Part shown: piece by piece, positions 1-9,402 of the stretch
How positions within the stretch are numbered: the first letter of the stretch is position 1
How the letters are laid out: each line of letters begins with the position of its first letter
Source of the DNA: Pseudoalteromonas espejiana DSM 9414
GTDB lineage: Bacteria > Pseudomonadota > Gammaproteobacteria > Enterobacterales > Alteromonadaceae
Direction of reading: 5' to 3'
NCBI RefSeq assembly: GCF_002221525.1
Contig: NZ_CP011029.1
Location: 372,001-436,000 of the forward strand
Length of the DNA: 64,000 nucleotides
Notes under the pieces: generated by a model
The model's input: the letters and a program-made list of their open reading frames with translations, nothing else
Database searches by the model: none
Told to the model about the DNA's origin: nothing
Program-made: the position numbers and the translations under genes

Positions 1-351
1 CAGTAATATGCTACCGGCAATGGCGTTTTGCTCGGGGTTTGCCAAAATAAAGCCAAGCGGAATTGCCGCGTAAAATAAAAAGTCGAGGGTAATATCTAAA
101 AAACCGCCAGCGCTTGAACTTAAATTTGCATGGCGTGCCAGTGCGCCATCTAGCCCATCTAAAATACGATTTAATGCAATAGCCGTTAACGCTGCGTACC
201 ACATTTCAAACGCAATTAATGGCACAGCTAATAGCCCTATTAAAAAACCGACCACAGTGAGTTGGTCGGGCGTTATACCGCGCTTGTGCATTAACGCTAC
301 AACAGGGGTTAACAATGGCTTTATTACCGGGGTGATGTATTTGTCTAACAT
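1..351 (-). CDS. ynjF: CDP-alcohol phosphatidyltransferase family protein (YnjF-like), C-terminus outside the window
   Basis: The gene is cut by the window edge; only the first 117 codons are visible, starting with ATG at 351. The reading contains the full CDP-alcohol phosphatidyltransferase signature D-x2-DG-x2-AR-x8-G-x3-D-x3-D (starting DGLDGALAR), which binds the divalent metal and CDP-alcohol in this family of inner-membrane enzymes. Hydrophobic segments flank the motif. It is the last visible gene of a minus-strand run whose three preceding genes match ynjD, ynjC and ynjB; in E. coli ynjF also belongs to that cluster, which supports the name. The lipid substrate is not known. Confidence 0.85.
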   Translation of the reverse strand, partial: MLDKYITPVIKPLLTPVVALMHKRGITPDQLTVVGFLIGLLAVPLIAFEMWYAALTAIALNRILDGLDGALARHANLSSSAGGFLDITLDFLFYAAIPLGFILANPEQNAIAGSILL

Positions 352-378
352 GCTTAGTGCCTTGTGCTTTTTGTGCGT

Positions 379-1017
379 TTATTTGGCTAAATTTAAGGTG
401 ATCAGATTGCCGTTTGCGGCCTCTGCATCGCTATGATCGTGGGTTACCATAATAGCGGGCAGTTTATGCTCACGTATTTGGCTAAATACCAGCTCGCGGG
501 TATCTACTCTTAATTGGGTATCGAGCTTGCTAAATGGCTCATCAAGCAAAATAGCTTTTGGCTCGCTTAATAGCATACGCAGTAAAGCAACGCGTGCTTG
601 TTGCCCACCAGAGAGGTTGTCAGGGTGGCGATTAGCCATGCCTTTTAATCCCACTTGTTCAAGCGCTTGCTCTATTTTTCCAAGGCGCTGTTTTTTATTG
701 CCTTTAGGCATAGCAAAAGCAATGTTACCGCTTACCGATAAATGCGAAAATAATAACGCATCTTGATAAAGCACACCTATGTGGCGTAAATGAGCAGGCA
801 AGTTATTAATATTTTCACCGTTAAGCCACACTTCGCCACTTGCGTTAAAGCCACTGGGTAATGTGCCGGTAAGCCAATTTAATAAACTTGATTTACCACT
901 GCCTGATGGCCCCATAATAGTGAGTATTTCGCCGCCTTTTACCTGCTCGTTTAAGCTTAGCAATTGCTCGTGGTGACGATAAAGCTCACAATTTTTAATC
1001 TCTAAAGATGACTGCAT
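379..1017 (-). CDS. ynjD: ABC transporter ATP-binding protein (YnjD-like)
   Basis: A 212-residue ATPase that should energise the permease encoded just upstream. All nucleotide-binding motifs are visible: Walker A GPSGSGKSS at 36-44, Q-loop Gln near 85, signature LSGGQ at 135-139, Walker B AILLDEP at 155-161 and the switch His near 193. It starts 22 bases after the permease stop and ends 27 bases before the ynjF-like start, so it is co-transcribed. The short length (no regulatory C-terminal domain) fits the YnjD/ThiQ type. The transported substrate is unknown. Confidence 0.9.
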   Translation of the reverse strand: MQSSLEIKNCELYRHHEQLLSLNEQVKGGEILTIMGPSGSGKSSLLNWLTGTLPSGFNASGEVWLNGENINNLPAHLRHIGVLYQDALLFSHLSVSGNIAFAMPKGNKKQRLGKIEQALEQVGLKGMANRHPDNLSGGQQARVALLRMLLSEPKAILLDEPFSKLDTQLRVDTRELVFSQIREHKLPAIMVTHDHSDAEAANGNLITLNLAK

Positions 1018-1039
1018 TAAAAACCTTTTAATTTATGGG

Positions 1040-2794
1040 TTAGCGATGTGCGCTTTTAAAAAAGTACTTAGGTAAAACCCACGCCAGTATAAAGCCAATG
1101 AGTGGCAATGCCATTTGCATAATGGCATACACAGCACTGGTGCGCCTACTTGCGCCATTAGCAAGGGTAACCGCTTCGGTTGTTATGGTTGCTATACGCC
1201 CGCCACCGGCTAAAAGTGTAGGTAAATATTGGCCAAAACTAATGGCCAAACCAAGTGCGGCCGCAATTAAAATAGGGGCAAATAACTGGGGTAATTTTAC
1301 GTGTAAAAACACTTTGCAGGGTGTTGCGCCAAGGCTTGCTGCTACATGAGCAAAGCGAGGGTCTAATCGTCTATAACTGCTCGCAAGCGATAAAAACACA
1401 TACGGTAATACAAACAATAAATGGGTAAATACCACATTAAAAAACGCGGCCTGGTTATTTACAAGTTGTTGCAGCCACACTAGGCCAAATAAAAACGCAA
1501 TACTTGGTACAAGCAGCGGTAAATAAATAATTAAGCTGGTAAAGCGCGACATGGGTTTTGCACTTAACTGCTCTGACTCTAGGCACAAAAGCGTAATAAT
1601 AATGGCAAATAACGTAGTAACTAGCCCTATAGCAAGGGTATTAAAAAGCGGGTTTTGCATTTGCATGAGCGCACTTTTAAAGTGAAGTAGCGTGAGCTGA
1701 TCGGGCAGTGCCGCCGGAAAACGCCAAAATCCGGCAACCGACCACATAATTAAGCCAATTAATGAAAGCAAAATAAAGCCAATTACAAATACCGTTAATA
1801 CGGTTGTTATTTTTTGCCAATAAACACCGCCATATTCTCGCTCGCCATTGGTGAGTAAATCACTAAATAATGCTTTTATGGTTTTTTCACCGCCAAGCCA
1901 AAGAGCGAGTAAACCACCAGTAAGTATAAGCTGCAATAATGCCCCTGCAGAGGCTTTAATACGAAGGTTTAAATCTACATCGTTAAACCAGTGCATAATA
2001 GCGACAGCTAAGGTAGGTGGTGTATTTGGCCCCAAAATAAGTGGCATTTCTACACTTGCACTGGCATAAGCCAATACGGCTAAAATGGGTAGGCGCAGTA
2101 ATGGATAAAGGCTTGGCAGTATCACTTTAAAAAAAGCAGTCATAGGGCAGTAGCCTAAATTAAGCGCTACTTTATGTTGTTGGCGCAGCTTTTTGCCAAG
2201 CTCAGGTTGGGCAAGTACACCTAGCGCCATTAACAGTAAAAAAGGCAGCTCTTTAAGGGTTAAGCCTAAAATTATACTAATACCAAACGAGTCATGCGGA
2301 AACATACCGTTAGGCGCAAGTTCCCATCCACTAAACCAAGGCGATACTAAACGCGAGATCATACCCGAAGGGGCTATTAAAAAACCAACCGCAATAGCCG
2401 CTGCTGCGTGGGGTATTACCAGTATTGGGCTCAGTAACCGTTGAATACGGTTAAGCCACGGGCTATTAAAAAATGCCGCTAAAATCATTAACGTAATGAT
2501 AAAGGCAAGTAAGGTACTTATTAATCCAGTGCCAACACTTAGCATAACCATGTGTGTAAGGCCGGGTGTTTGCATAAGCATAGTAAAGCCATGTAGGCCA
2601 AGTGTTGTATGCTCAAGTACCGGCGCATAACCAAAAGCGGGCAATAGCACGCTAATTAGGCCGCCTATTACCGGCAAAATTAGCAATGCCAGTAAAAAGC
2701 GTGGGCTTAATTTAACTAATTTACTAAACATATCGGCGCTTTTATGTGGTTTAAGCGTTGGGCTTGCTGCTAACTTATTTGAAACAACACTCAT
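1040..2794 (-). CDS. ynjC: ABC transporter permease, two fused halves (YnjC-like)
   Basis: An inner-membrane permease with about twelve hydrophobic segments in two homologous halves (roughly residues 30-300 and 330-580), each with a cytoplasmic EAA-type loop, as in FbpB/ThiP/YnjC proteins that carry both permease domains on one chain. An ATG at 2821 would give 593 residues. I prefer the ATG at 2794 (584 residues, beginning MSVVSNK) because it forms an ATGA overlap with the stop of the binding-protein gene, a typical coupling. Partners are the adjacent ATPase and binding protein. Confidence 0.88.
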   Translation of the reverse strand: MSVVSNKLAASPTLKPHKSADMFSKLVKLSPRFLLALLILPVIGGLISVLLPAFGYAPVLEHTTLGLHGFTMLMQTPGLTHMVMLSVGTGLISTLLAFIITLMILAAFFNSPWLNRIQRLLSPILVIPHAAAAIAVGFLIAPSGMISRLVSPWFSGWELAPNGMFPHDSFGISIILGLTLKELPFLLLMALGVLAQPELGKKLRQQHKVALNLGYCPMTAFFKVILPSLYPLLRLPILAVLAYASASVEMPLILGPNTPPTLAVAIMHWFNDVDLNLRIKASAGALLQLILTGGLLALWLGGEKTIKALFSDLLTNGEREYGGVYWQKITTVLTVFVIGFILLSLIGLIMWSVAGFWRFPAALPDQLTLLHFKSALMQMQNPLFNTLAIGLVTTLFAIIITLLCLESEQLSAKPMSRFTSLIIYLPLLVPSIAFLFGLVWLQQLVNNQAAFFNVVFTHLLFVLPYVFLSLASSYRRLDPRFAHVAASLGATPCKVFLHVKLPQLFAPILIAAALGLAISFGQYLPTLLAGGGRIATITTEAVTLANGASRRTSAVYAIMQMALPLIGFILAWVLPKYFFKSAHR

Positions 2795-4068
2795 TGGCTT
2801 ACTCCAAAACGCGTTTGCCAACCTTGTATAATAGCGTTTACCCAGCTTGGGTGTGGCTCACTTAGCGTGCGTTTAATACTATTTAAAGGCAGTGCGCTTG
2901 GATGCGGTTGCATAGTTTTAAATAAAGCCTGTTGTTGTGGTGTTAGCGTTGACTGAATAAGTACGCTTTTATCGCCCCATATAGGCGCTTTTTGTTTTTG
3001 AGCTTGCGCCTCTGGGCTCAATAAAAAATTAGCCACTAACTGCGCACTTTGCTGGTGGCTTGCATTATAAGGTATGGCTACAAAGTGGGTGTTACTTAAA
3101 CTGCCATCTTGCATTGCATAACTGCGAATACTTTTTGGTAAATCATATCGTTTAACGGCGGCAGGTACTTCGGGCGCTGAAAACGTAAACGCTATGCTTA
3201 GCTCTGTGTCGCCTATTAAGCGGCGCATTTGTGCACCACTTTGCATAAAATGGCTGCCATCGCGCCAAAGTGTTGGGTGCAGCTTATTTAAAAAGTCCCA
3301 TAATGGGTTTAATACTTGGGCTGTGTTTTGTGCAGTAGCAGGTTGATTTAACTGCGCTTTAAGTGTTTCATCACTTTGTTGATGTAGCATAACAAGCGCG
3401 TATTTTAAAAAGCTCATGCCTAAAAAGTCAGGTGGCTTTGGGTAACTAAAACGCCCCGGGTTTTGTGCGCTCCAGCTAAGTAATTGGTTTAGGGTTGTTG
3501 GTAGTGTGTTATTTGCAGTGCCGTCAATTGCTAAACTGTCGTAGTAAAAGGTGAGTGAAGCTTGGCCCCAAGGTGCTTCCATTCCGTTGGTGGGTATTCC
3601 AAAATCAAAATTAACAGCGGGGTTATTGCTAGGGTCTGTGTAGCTAAAATTAGGCAACTTATTAGCCCATTGTTTAAGTAATAATGAGTGCTCGCTCATG
3701 GTGGCAAAGTTAGCACCGTTTATCCAAATTAAATCTACGCTGCCTCTATCGTTATTGTTTGCTGATTTTTCGGCAAGTACTCGGCTTACTGCCTCGCTGG
3801 TATCGCTTAGCTTTACATGTACTAAGTTAATGTTGTATTTGGTTTTTACTTGCTGCGCAGCCCATTGAATATACGCATTTATTTGCGCATCGCCGCCCCA
3901 CGCATAAAAATATACGCTTTGGTCTTTGCCTAAGCTTTCAACTTGCTGCCAACGGCTTTGTAATTGTGTACTTGCTAGGCTTTTAAAGCTAATAACAAGG
4001 CAAATGCAAAACGCGACACAGCAAAAGCTGTATCGCGATAATGTTTGCCAAAATTTATTGGCGAGCAT
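2791..4068 (-). CDS. ynjB: ABC transporter periplasmic substrate-binding protein (YnjB-like)
   Basis: A 425-residue exported protein. The N-terminus has a basic stretch and a hydrophobic core ending near SLAST, consistent with a signal peptide. The mature part resembles YnjB and iron/spermidine-type binding proteins (a YFYAWGGD segment early, and an FLLSPEAQAQ segment near the C-terminus typical of class D binding proteins). Its first codons overlap the end of the DUF547 gene by 14 bases and its stop overlaps the permease start, so it is translationally coupled on both sides. The ligand is unknown. Confidence 0.85.
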   Translation of the reverse strand: MLANKFWQTLSRYSFCCVAFCICLVISFKSLASTQLQSRWQQVESLGKDQSVYFYAWGGDAQINAYIQWAAQQVKTKYNINLVHVKLSDTSEAVSRVLAEKSANNNDRGSVDLIWINGANFATMSEHSLLLKQWANKLPNFSYTDPSNNPAVNFDFGIPTNGMEAPWGQASLTFYYDSLAIDGTANNTLPTTLNQLLSWSAQNPGRFSYPKPPDFLGMSFLKYALVMLHQQSDETLKAQLNQPATAQNTAQVLNPLWDFLNKLHPTLWRDGSHFMQSGAQMRRLIGDTELSIAFTFSAPEVPAAVKRYDLPKSIRSYAMQDGSLSNTHFVAIPYNASHQQSAQLVANFLLSPEAQAQKQKAPIWGDKSVLIQSTLTPQQQALFKTMQPHPSALPLNSIKRTLSEPHPSWVNAIIQGWQTRFGVSQ

Positions 4069-4873
4069 TTAAGTCCCAGTTGTAATCTAAAAATTTCACT
4101 TTCATGTCGTTATTTTTAAGCGCTTTTTGCTGAGCGGGTATCAGTTTTAGTGCTTTAGGGTATTGCATAAAAAACTGCTGCAGCGTATTTGCACCTTTAA
4201 AGCCTTGTTCAAAATCATCGCCGTACCACTTAAATATTGAAGACACACTTAGCGTGTTATCTTGCGCTATATTACGGGTCATGTCTGATAAAAAACGCAC
4301 CGTTTGCTCGTGCAATTGGTTTTCTAAATCAGTAGCTGTGTAGGCTTCTTCACGTAGAGCTGGGCAGCCAATACTTGCGCAATTTACAGCAAAGTGAATA
4401 CGTGGGTCGTTGTATTTACCACTGCCACGTATTAAACCATGCTCTATATTATCAAGGCTGCGAGTTTTACCAAGTAATGGCACAAACTCTTTGCTCCATG
4501 GTGAGCTAAAAAAACTGCCTAAATCTTTAATTGATTTAAGACTTGGGTATTTTGTTAATATTAGCTCAACAGTAAAGGCGTTATAAGCGTTGATTAAAAA
4601 CGCCAGCTGTTTAGGTTTTTCCCATGTATCAAACTCATTTTGCGTAACCGCCGATAGCGAATCTAAATAGGTTTTAAGCTCGCTGTGCTTAGCTTTTATT
4701 GCTGAATAATCAACCTCTGTGCTGTGGCCATGATTAATAGCTACAACATGGTTGTTTAATAATGTATTCCAGCTGTCGTGCATGTTTTGAGCGTTGCTTG
4801 CAAGCGATGTTGCAAGCGATGTTGCAAGCAACGCAGACCCTAACAATAGCGCTTTAAAAGGTGTTTTAAACAT
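4055..4873 (-). CDS. DUF547 domain-containing exported protein
   Basis: About 272 residues. The start is taken as ATG at 4873, one base after the stop of the upstream fusion gene and behind an AGAGG Shine-Dalgarno; a longer frame from 4933 would run inside that gene. The signal peptide is followed by a DUF547 domain with the typical NAYNAFTVE and NCASIGCPAL segments. DUF547 proteins are often found near TVP38 proteins and mercuric-reductase-like flavoproteins, but their biochemical role is not established. The signal peptide contains a 12-base tandem duplication that encodes ATSLATSL. Confidence 0.85.
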   Translation of the reverse strand: MFKTPFKALLLGSALLATSLATSLASNAQNMHDSWNTLLNNHVVAINHGHSTEVDYSAIKAKHSELKTYLDSLSAVTQNEFDTWEKPKQLAFLINAYNAFTVELILTKYPSLKSIKDLGSFFSSPWSKEFVPLLGKTRSLDNIEHGLIRGSGKYNDPRIHFAVNCASIGCPALREEAYTATDLENQLHEQTVRFLSDMTRNIAQDNTLSVSSIFKWYGDDFEQGFKGANTLQQFFMQYPKALKLIPAQQKALKNNDMKVKFLDYNWDLNARQ

Positions 4874-4874
4874 A

Positions 4875-7028
4875 TTAGCCTCTGCGCCATGTGTGGTATT
4901 TTTCAAGCATGTTAAGTACTTTCTCAGGTGCATGAGCGCGTTTCCACTCGCCTGCTGCGTACTTGTTACCTTCAGCCCAAGTAGGGTAGCTATGAATTGT
5001 ACCTAGTATTTTGTTAAGGCCTAACCCGTGTTTCATTGCCAGTACAAACTCAGCTATTAAATCGCCAGCGTGCTCAGATACCACAGTAACACCGAGTATT
5101 TTGTCTTTGCCTTTAGGTGTAATTACTTTAATAAAGCCTTTGGTGGCGCTGTCGGTAATGGCGCGGTCTAGCTCTTCAAACTCAAAACGTGTAATTTCGT
5201 AGTCTATGCCTTTATCAATAGCGTCTTGCTCGTTTAAGCCAACACGTGCTACTTCTGGGTCAATAAATGTGGTCCACGGAATAACACGGTAATCTACTTT
5301 AAACTTTTTAAGATTACCAAATAAGCCATTTACTGCTGCGTACCAGCCCTGATGAGCGGCTACGTGCGTAAACTGATACGGACCTACAATATCGCCCGCG
5401 GCAAAAATGTTAGGGTAAAGCGTTTCAAGGTATTCGTTAGTTACTACAGTACGATTAGTTTCAATACCGAGTTCTTCAAGGCCGTAACCTTTAAGGCGAG
5501 CGCTTCGGCCCACAGCACATAGTAGCTCATCGTATTCAATATCGATTTCGGTATCATTATGTTTTACCACAATAAATTTTTTGCCATCGCGTGCTTCACA
5601 GCGTAGTGCCTGATGCGATGTTAAAATGTTTACGCCGCTTTCGGTTAGGGCTTCGTGAGCAAAGGTAGACACTTCTAAGTCTTCTTTGATCATAATGCGT
5701 TCAGCCATTTCAATTTGCGTAACATTTGAGCCTAAACGTGCAAAGCTTTGTGCAAGTTCACTACCAATTGGACCACCGCCAAGTACAACAAGCTTTTTAG
5801 GTGCCTCATCTAGCTCTGCAAATTTAGTCCATAATGTATCGCTTGTTACATAGCCTGTTTCTTCAATACCAGGTAATGGCGGTACAAATGGGCGTGCGCC
5901 AGTGGCAATAACAATAGTACGGGCGGTTAATGTTTGTGTGCCGCCATCGTTAAGCTTAATTTCTACAGTCCACGGGTCTAATAATTTACCGTAGCCTTTA
6001 ACTACATCTACGCCTAGGTTTGTGTAGCGCTCAACGCTGTCATGTGGTGCTACGTCGGCAATTACTTTATGTACACGTGCCATTACTTTTTTAAACGAAA
6101 ACTGCGGTGTCGCGTTTTCAAGGCCGTAGTGTTCACCGTTTCGAATTTGCTCGGCAATTTTAGCGCTTTTAATAACTGCTTTACTTGGCACACACCCATA
6201 GTTTAAACAGTCGCCGCCCATTTCGCCGGCTTCAATTAGGGTTACTTTGGCTTTAACCGCTGCTGCAATGTAGCTTGTCACTAAGCCGCCAGCACCTGCG
6301 CCAATAACAATCATGTTGCGGTCAAACTTTTTAGGTTTAGTGTAGTTTTTGTATACGCGACGTTTTTTAAACACGTTTAAGATTCCTTTAGCAATAAAAG
6401 GGAACACACCCAATAAAGCGAATGATAAAATAAGATCTAACGATAAAATGCCAGATAAGCTTTCAATTTGCGCCAGTTGCGTACCCGCGTTTACAAATAC
6501 AAATGTACCCGCCAGCATGCCTATTTGGCTTACCCAGTAAAAGGTCCATGCCTTAATTGAGGTAACACCCATTAATAAGTTAATTAAAAAGAACGGAAAT
6601 ACGGGCACTAATCTAAGCGTAAATAAGTAAAAGCCACCTTCTTTTTCAACGCCTGCGTCAATAGCGTCTAAACGCTCAGGAAAACGTTGTTTAATTGTAT
6701 CGCGCAGTAAGTAACGCGATACTAAAAAGGCAAGCGTAGCACCTACAGTCGAGGCAAAAGAGGCTACAAGTAAGCCCTCAACTAAGCCAAATAACGCACC
6801 TGCGGCCAGTGTTAATATAGCCGCACCCGGTAAAGAGAGAGCCGTTACCACTACGTACAGTAAAAAGAAGCCACCAAAAACCAACAATGGTGATTGCTCT
6901 TTATATTGGCTAAATTGATCCATCGACCCTTTTAAGCCTTCAAGCGTAAGTAACTGGTGTAAATCAAAGTGAAAGAACAAGCCTATAGCCGCTGCTGCAA
7001 TCAATACCAAAAATAGTTTTTTAATCAT
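4875..7028 (-). CDS. TVP38/TMEM64 membrane domain fused to a mercuric-reductase-like FAD disulfide oxidoreductase
   Basis: A fusion of about 717 residues. Residues 1-225 form a DedA/TVP38-type membrane domain with several transmembrane segments and a re-entrant-like LPG motif. Residues from about 240 form a pyridine nucleotide-disulfide oxidoreductase: FAD-binding VIGAGAGG, redox-active CxxxxC in GGDCLNYGCVPSK, NAD(P)-binding VVLGGGPIG, FAD contact AAGDIVG and a C-terminal HSYPTWAEG dyad. No HMA domain or C-terminal Cys pair is seen, so mercury reduction is unlikely. The start is the ATG at 7028, four codons inside a TTG alternative, behind GAGAGA. It lies between the TonB receptor and DUF547 genes. 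Confidence 0.9.
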   Translation of the reverse strand: MIKKLFLVLIAAAAIGLFFHFDLHQLLTLEGLKGSMDQFSQYKEQSPLLVFGGFFLLYVVVTALSLPGAAILTLAAGALFGLVEGLLVASFASTVGATLAFLVSRYLLRDTIKQRFPERLDAIDAGVEKEGGFYLFTLRLVPVFPFFLINLLMGVTSIKAWTFYWVSQIGMLAGTFVFVNAGTQLAQIESLSGILSLDLILSFALLGVFPFIAKGILNVFKKRRVYKNYTKPKKFDRNMIVIGAGAGGLVTSYIAAAVKAKVTLIEAGEMGGDCLNYGCVPSKAVIKSAKIAEQIRNGEHYGLENATPQFSFKKVMARVHKVIADVAPHDSVERYTNLGVDVVKGYGKLLDPWTVEIKLNDGGTQTLTARTIVIATGARPFVPPLPGIEETGYVTSDTLWTKFAELDEAPKKLVVLGGGPIGSELAQSFARLGSNVTQIEMAERIMIKEDLEVSTFAHEALTESGVNILTSHQALRCEARDGKKFIVVKHNDTEIDIEYDELLCAVGRSARLKGYGLEELGIETNRTVVTNEYLETLYPNIFAAGDIVGPYQFTHVAAHQGWYAAVNGLFGNLKKFKVDYRVIPWTTFIDPEVARVGLNEQDAIDKGIDYEITRFEFEELDRAITDSATKGFIKVITPKGKDKILGVTVVSEHAGDLIAEFVLAMKHGLGLNKILGTIHSYPTWAEGNKYAAGEWKRAHAPEKVLNMLEKYHTWRRG

Positions 7029-7047
7029 GTTCTCTCTCAAACCGCTC

Positions 7048-9402
7048 TTAAAAATTATGGGTTAGTGTTAATTTTGCGTTTATTGGCAATTCAGGAAATG
7101 CCAATGTTGCGCCAAAGTAACCACCTTCAAATACTGGGCGCCAGTTTTTTTGATTAGTGACGTTGTTTACATCTAATCGCAACTTAGTACTAGGCGTAAA
7201 AGCGTAGCTAGTATTAACGTTTAGCGTGTACTGATCACGAATTTTAACTGTTGCTAAAAAGTCTAATGGGTAACTCTTTGTATATAGACCTGAAAAACCC
7301 ATTTGCCATTTCGAATTAATTGAATAATTTCCATTAAAACTGAACGACTGCTCAGGAATGCCCTGAACCTGGCGGTTTGAAGGTGCAAACGCGGTAAAAC
7401 TTGGCGCGCCAACGCCCGTACCTGCAATAATATCTGGGCGAGAGTTATCAAATGCATCGATTACTTGAGCAGAATCTTGGCTGCTTGCTGAGTTGTCGTA
7501 GCGAGCATCAATATAGCTGTAGCCAGCACTTAGCCAATAAGGGTATGCATCGTAAAATACTTGGCTTTCAAAACCTGTGGTACGAATACCTGTATTGCTG
7601 CCATCGCGATTACGTAAACTACGGCGCTGGCTAAATACCGCGCCATCAGCGTACCAGTCGCTGTCGGTTGGGGCATACTTTAAGCCAAACTCGACTAATG
7701 TGTTTTCGGTTGCAAAATTTTGTGCGCTAATCGTGTTATCGCCGCCAAGTGATGTACCGCCAGCCATACTGTTTGATGTTGCTTCGTTATAACTTGCTGC
7801 ACCATAGGTGGTGTAGTCGGCATTTAATTTGTAATTAAAGCTAACTTGGCCAGAATGTAGTGTTTCGTTAATGCTATCGCTTGCGGCAACTTGACCTTGT
7901 GGTGCAATAGGGTCGTTTGCTTCTACATCGTAAAAGTCAACGCGGTAACCCACACTAGTATGAAGTTTATCGCCCCAATCTGAGTCTTGCTGAATAGCAA
8001 GCCCCGTTTGCCATGAGCGTGAGTCGGTGGTGTCTGATAGGTTAAAGTCGCCGCTGCCATCGTTATCTAAATCGTATTGACCACCAGGCGATACAAATAC
8101 GCCCGGGCTTAGCTCTACTAAACGTGCTTTTTGCGCATCGGTTAAGGGAATGCGGCGGTTTGAAAGTGGGCCAGTTAAATCAATTGGTAAATCGGCCTCG
8201 GTAGTAAATTGGCTATAGCCAAGTACTTTATTATAGCGTACGTCAAAAGCAAAAATTGTTTGTTGGTCGCTATTCCAACGGTAGGTAAGCTCAGTACGGT
8301 TTTGCGCTGTATCGGCGCCGTCTATAATTTCTACAAAGCTGTTTTGGGCTATTTCTTCACGCTGTAAATGTTGAAAATACGTAATGTTTTTAAGTGAGGC
8401 ATTAGCACTTAGCTCGCGCTTATAAATGCTGTGAATTAAATAAGTGGTTGCTTCGTTTTGGTTATCAGGGTCGGTAAGTACGGTGCTGCGATCTATTTTT
8501 ACTTGCCCAGTAGGCGATACAATAGAACCCGCTGCTGGTACGGTACTTCCATTTGCTTGCACGCCTTGGCCGGTAATATAAAGGCCATCATCAATTAAGG
8601 CTTGGGTAGGGCGATTAATACCGGCGTTATCGGTAAATTCAACTTGGTATAGCTCAAAGTTAATATCCCAACTGCTTTTGTCGTCTGGCAAAATTCTAAG
8701 GGCAGCAAATAAGCTGTCGCTTTTAGTGCCTGAGTAATCGTAGTAACTGCCTTCATCGAGGTGCTCGTAACTTACTCTAAGGCCAACTTTATCTTTTATA
8801 ATCGGGGCTGTGTAATCTACTTGGGCACTGTATTGATCCCAACGACCTGCAGAGAGCTTTACCCTACCTTTACTCTCAGTTGTTGAGGCTGCTTTAGAAT
8901 GTAAGTTTACAAAACCACCATTACGTTGGCTTGAGCCAAATAAAACCGGCGGTGCACCTTTTACTACATCTATTTGTTCTACAGAATTGAACGATAACGG
9001 CACACCAAAGCCATTATTACCTGCTTGGCGACGAGTACCATCTTGAAAAAGCTCACCCAGTTGGCCACGAATAGTAGGTAAGCTTGGCGCACCAAAGCCA
9101 CTTGCAGAGTAAGTGTTTGGGCTTACTGCAAGTACATCTTGTAGGGTTGTAATGTTTAGTTGCTCTATTAGCTCGCTTGAAATAGGCGTTACCGAGCGGG
9201 CTATATCTTGCAGTGCTAGGTTATCACCAAAAGGGCCGTCTACAGTGGCATCTTTAACAGAAAGCCCTTGAGATTTAATAGTTTGGCCTGCAACTTCAAT
9301 ACGTTCAATTGAGCCTGATTCTGTTGCAGTTTGCGCCGCATGAGCATAAAAATTAGGTGTTAAGTAAGCGGATATAAAAAGTGCCAAATATGAATGTTTC
9401 AA
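7048..9402 (-). CDS. TonB-dependent outer-membrane receptor
   Basis: A 784-residue receptor with signal peptide (ending near AHA), a plug domain from about 50 to 180 (with IRGQ, VKGAPPVLFGSSQRNGG) and a beta-barrel ending in the aromatic LTLTHNF, as usual for porin-type C-termini. The start appears to be TTG: an in-frame stop lies six codons upstream and a GAG Shine-Dalgarno is correctly spaced. The plug resembles siderophore-type receptors, but no Fur box or TPP riboswitch was seen upstream. As first gene of the ynj-like operon it probably brings the substrate of the ABC transporter across the outer membrane. Confidence 0.92.
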   Translation of the reverse strand: MKHSYLALFISAYLTPNFYAHAAQTATESGSIERIEVAGQTIKSQGLSVKDATVDGPFGDNLALQDIARSVTPISSELIEQLNITTLQDVLAVSPNTYSASGFGAPSLPTIRGQLGELFQDGTRRQAGNNGFGVPLSFNSVEQIDVVKGAPPVLFGSSQRNGGFVNLHSKAASTTESKGRVKLSAGRWDQYSAQVDYTAPIIKDKVGLRVSYEHLDEGSYYDYSGTKSDSLFAALRILPDDKSSWDINFELYQVEFTDNAGINRPTQALIDDGLYITGQGVQANGSTVPAAGSIVSPTGQVKIDRSTVLTDPDNQNEATTYLIHSIYKRELSANASLKNITYFQHLQREEIAQNSFVEIIDGADTAQNRTELTYRWNSDQQTIFAFDVRYNKVLGYSQFTTEADLPIDLTGPLSNRRIPLTDAQKARLVELSPGVFVSPGGQYDLDNDGSGDFNLSDTTDSRSWQTGLAIQQDSDWGDKLHTSVGYRVDFYDVEANDPIAPQGQVAASDSINETLHSGQVSFNYKLNADYTTYGAASYNEATSNSMAGGTSLGGDNTISAQNFATENTLVEFGLKYAPTDSDWYADGAVFSQRRSLRNRDGSNTGIRTTGFESQVFYDAYPYWLSAGYSYIDARYDNSASSQDSAQVIDAFDNSRPDIIAGTGVGAPSFTAFAPSNRQVQGIPEQSFSFNGNYSINSKWQMGFSGLYTKSYPLDFLATVKIRDQYTLNVNTSYAFTPSTKLRLDVNNVTNQKNWRPVFEGGYFGATLAFPELPINAKLTLTHNF

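Noticed and set aside
527..766. Plus-strand frame inside the YnjD-like gene
   Set aside because: It is antisense to a well supported ATPase gene and has no ribosome site.
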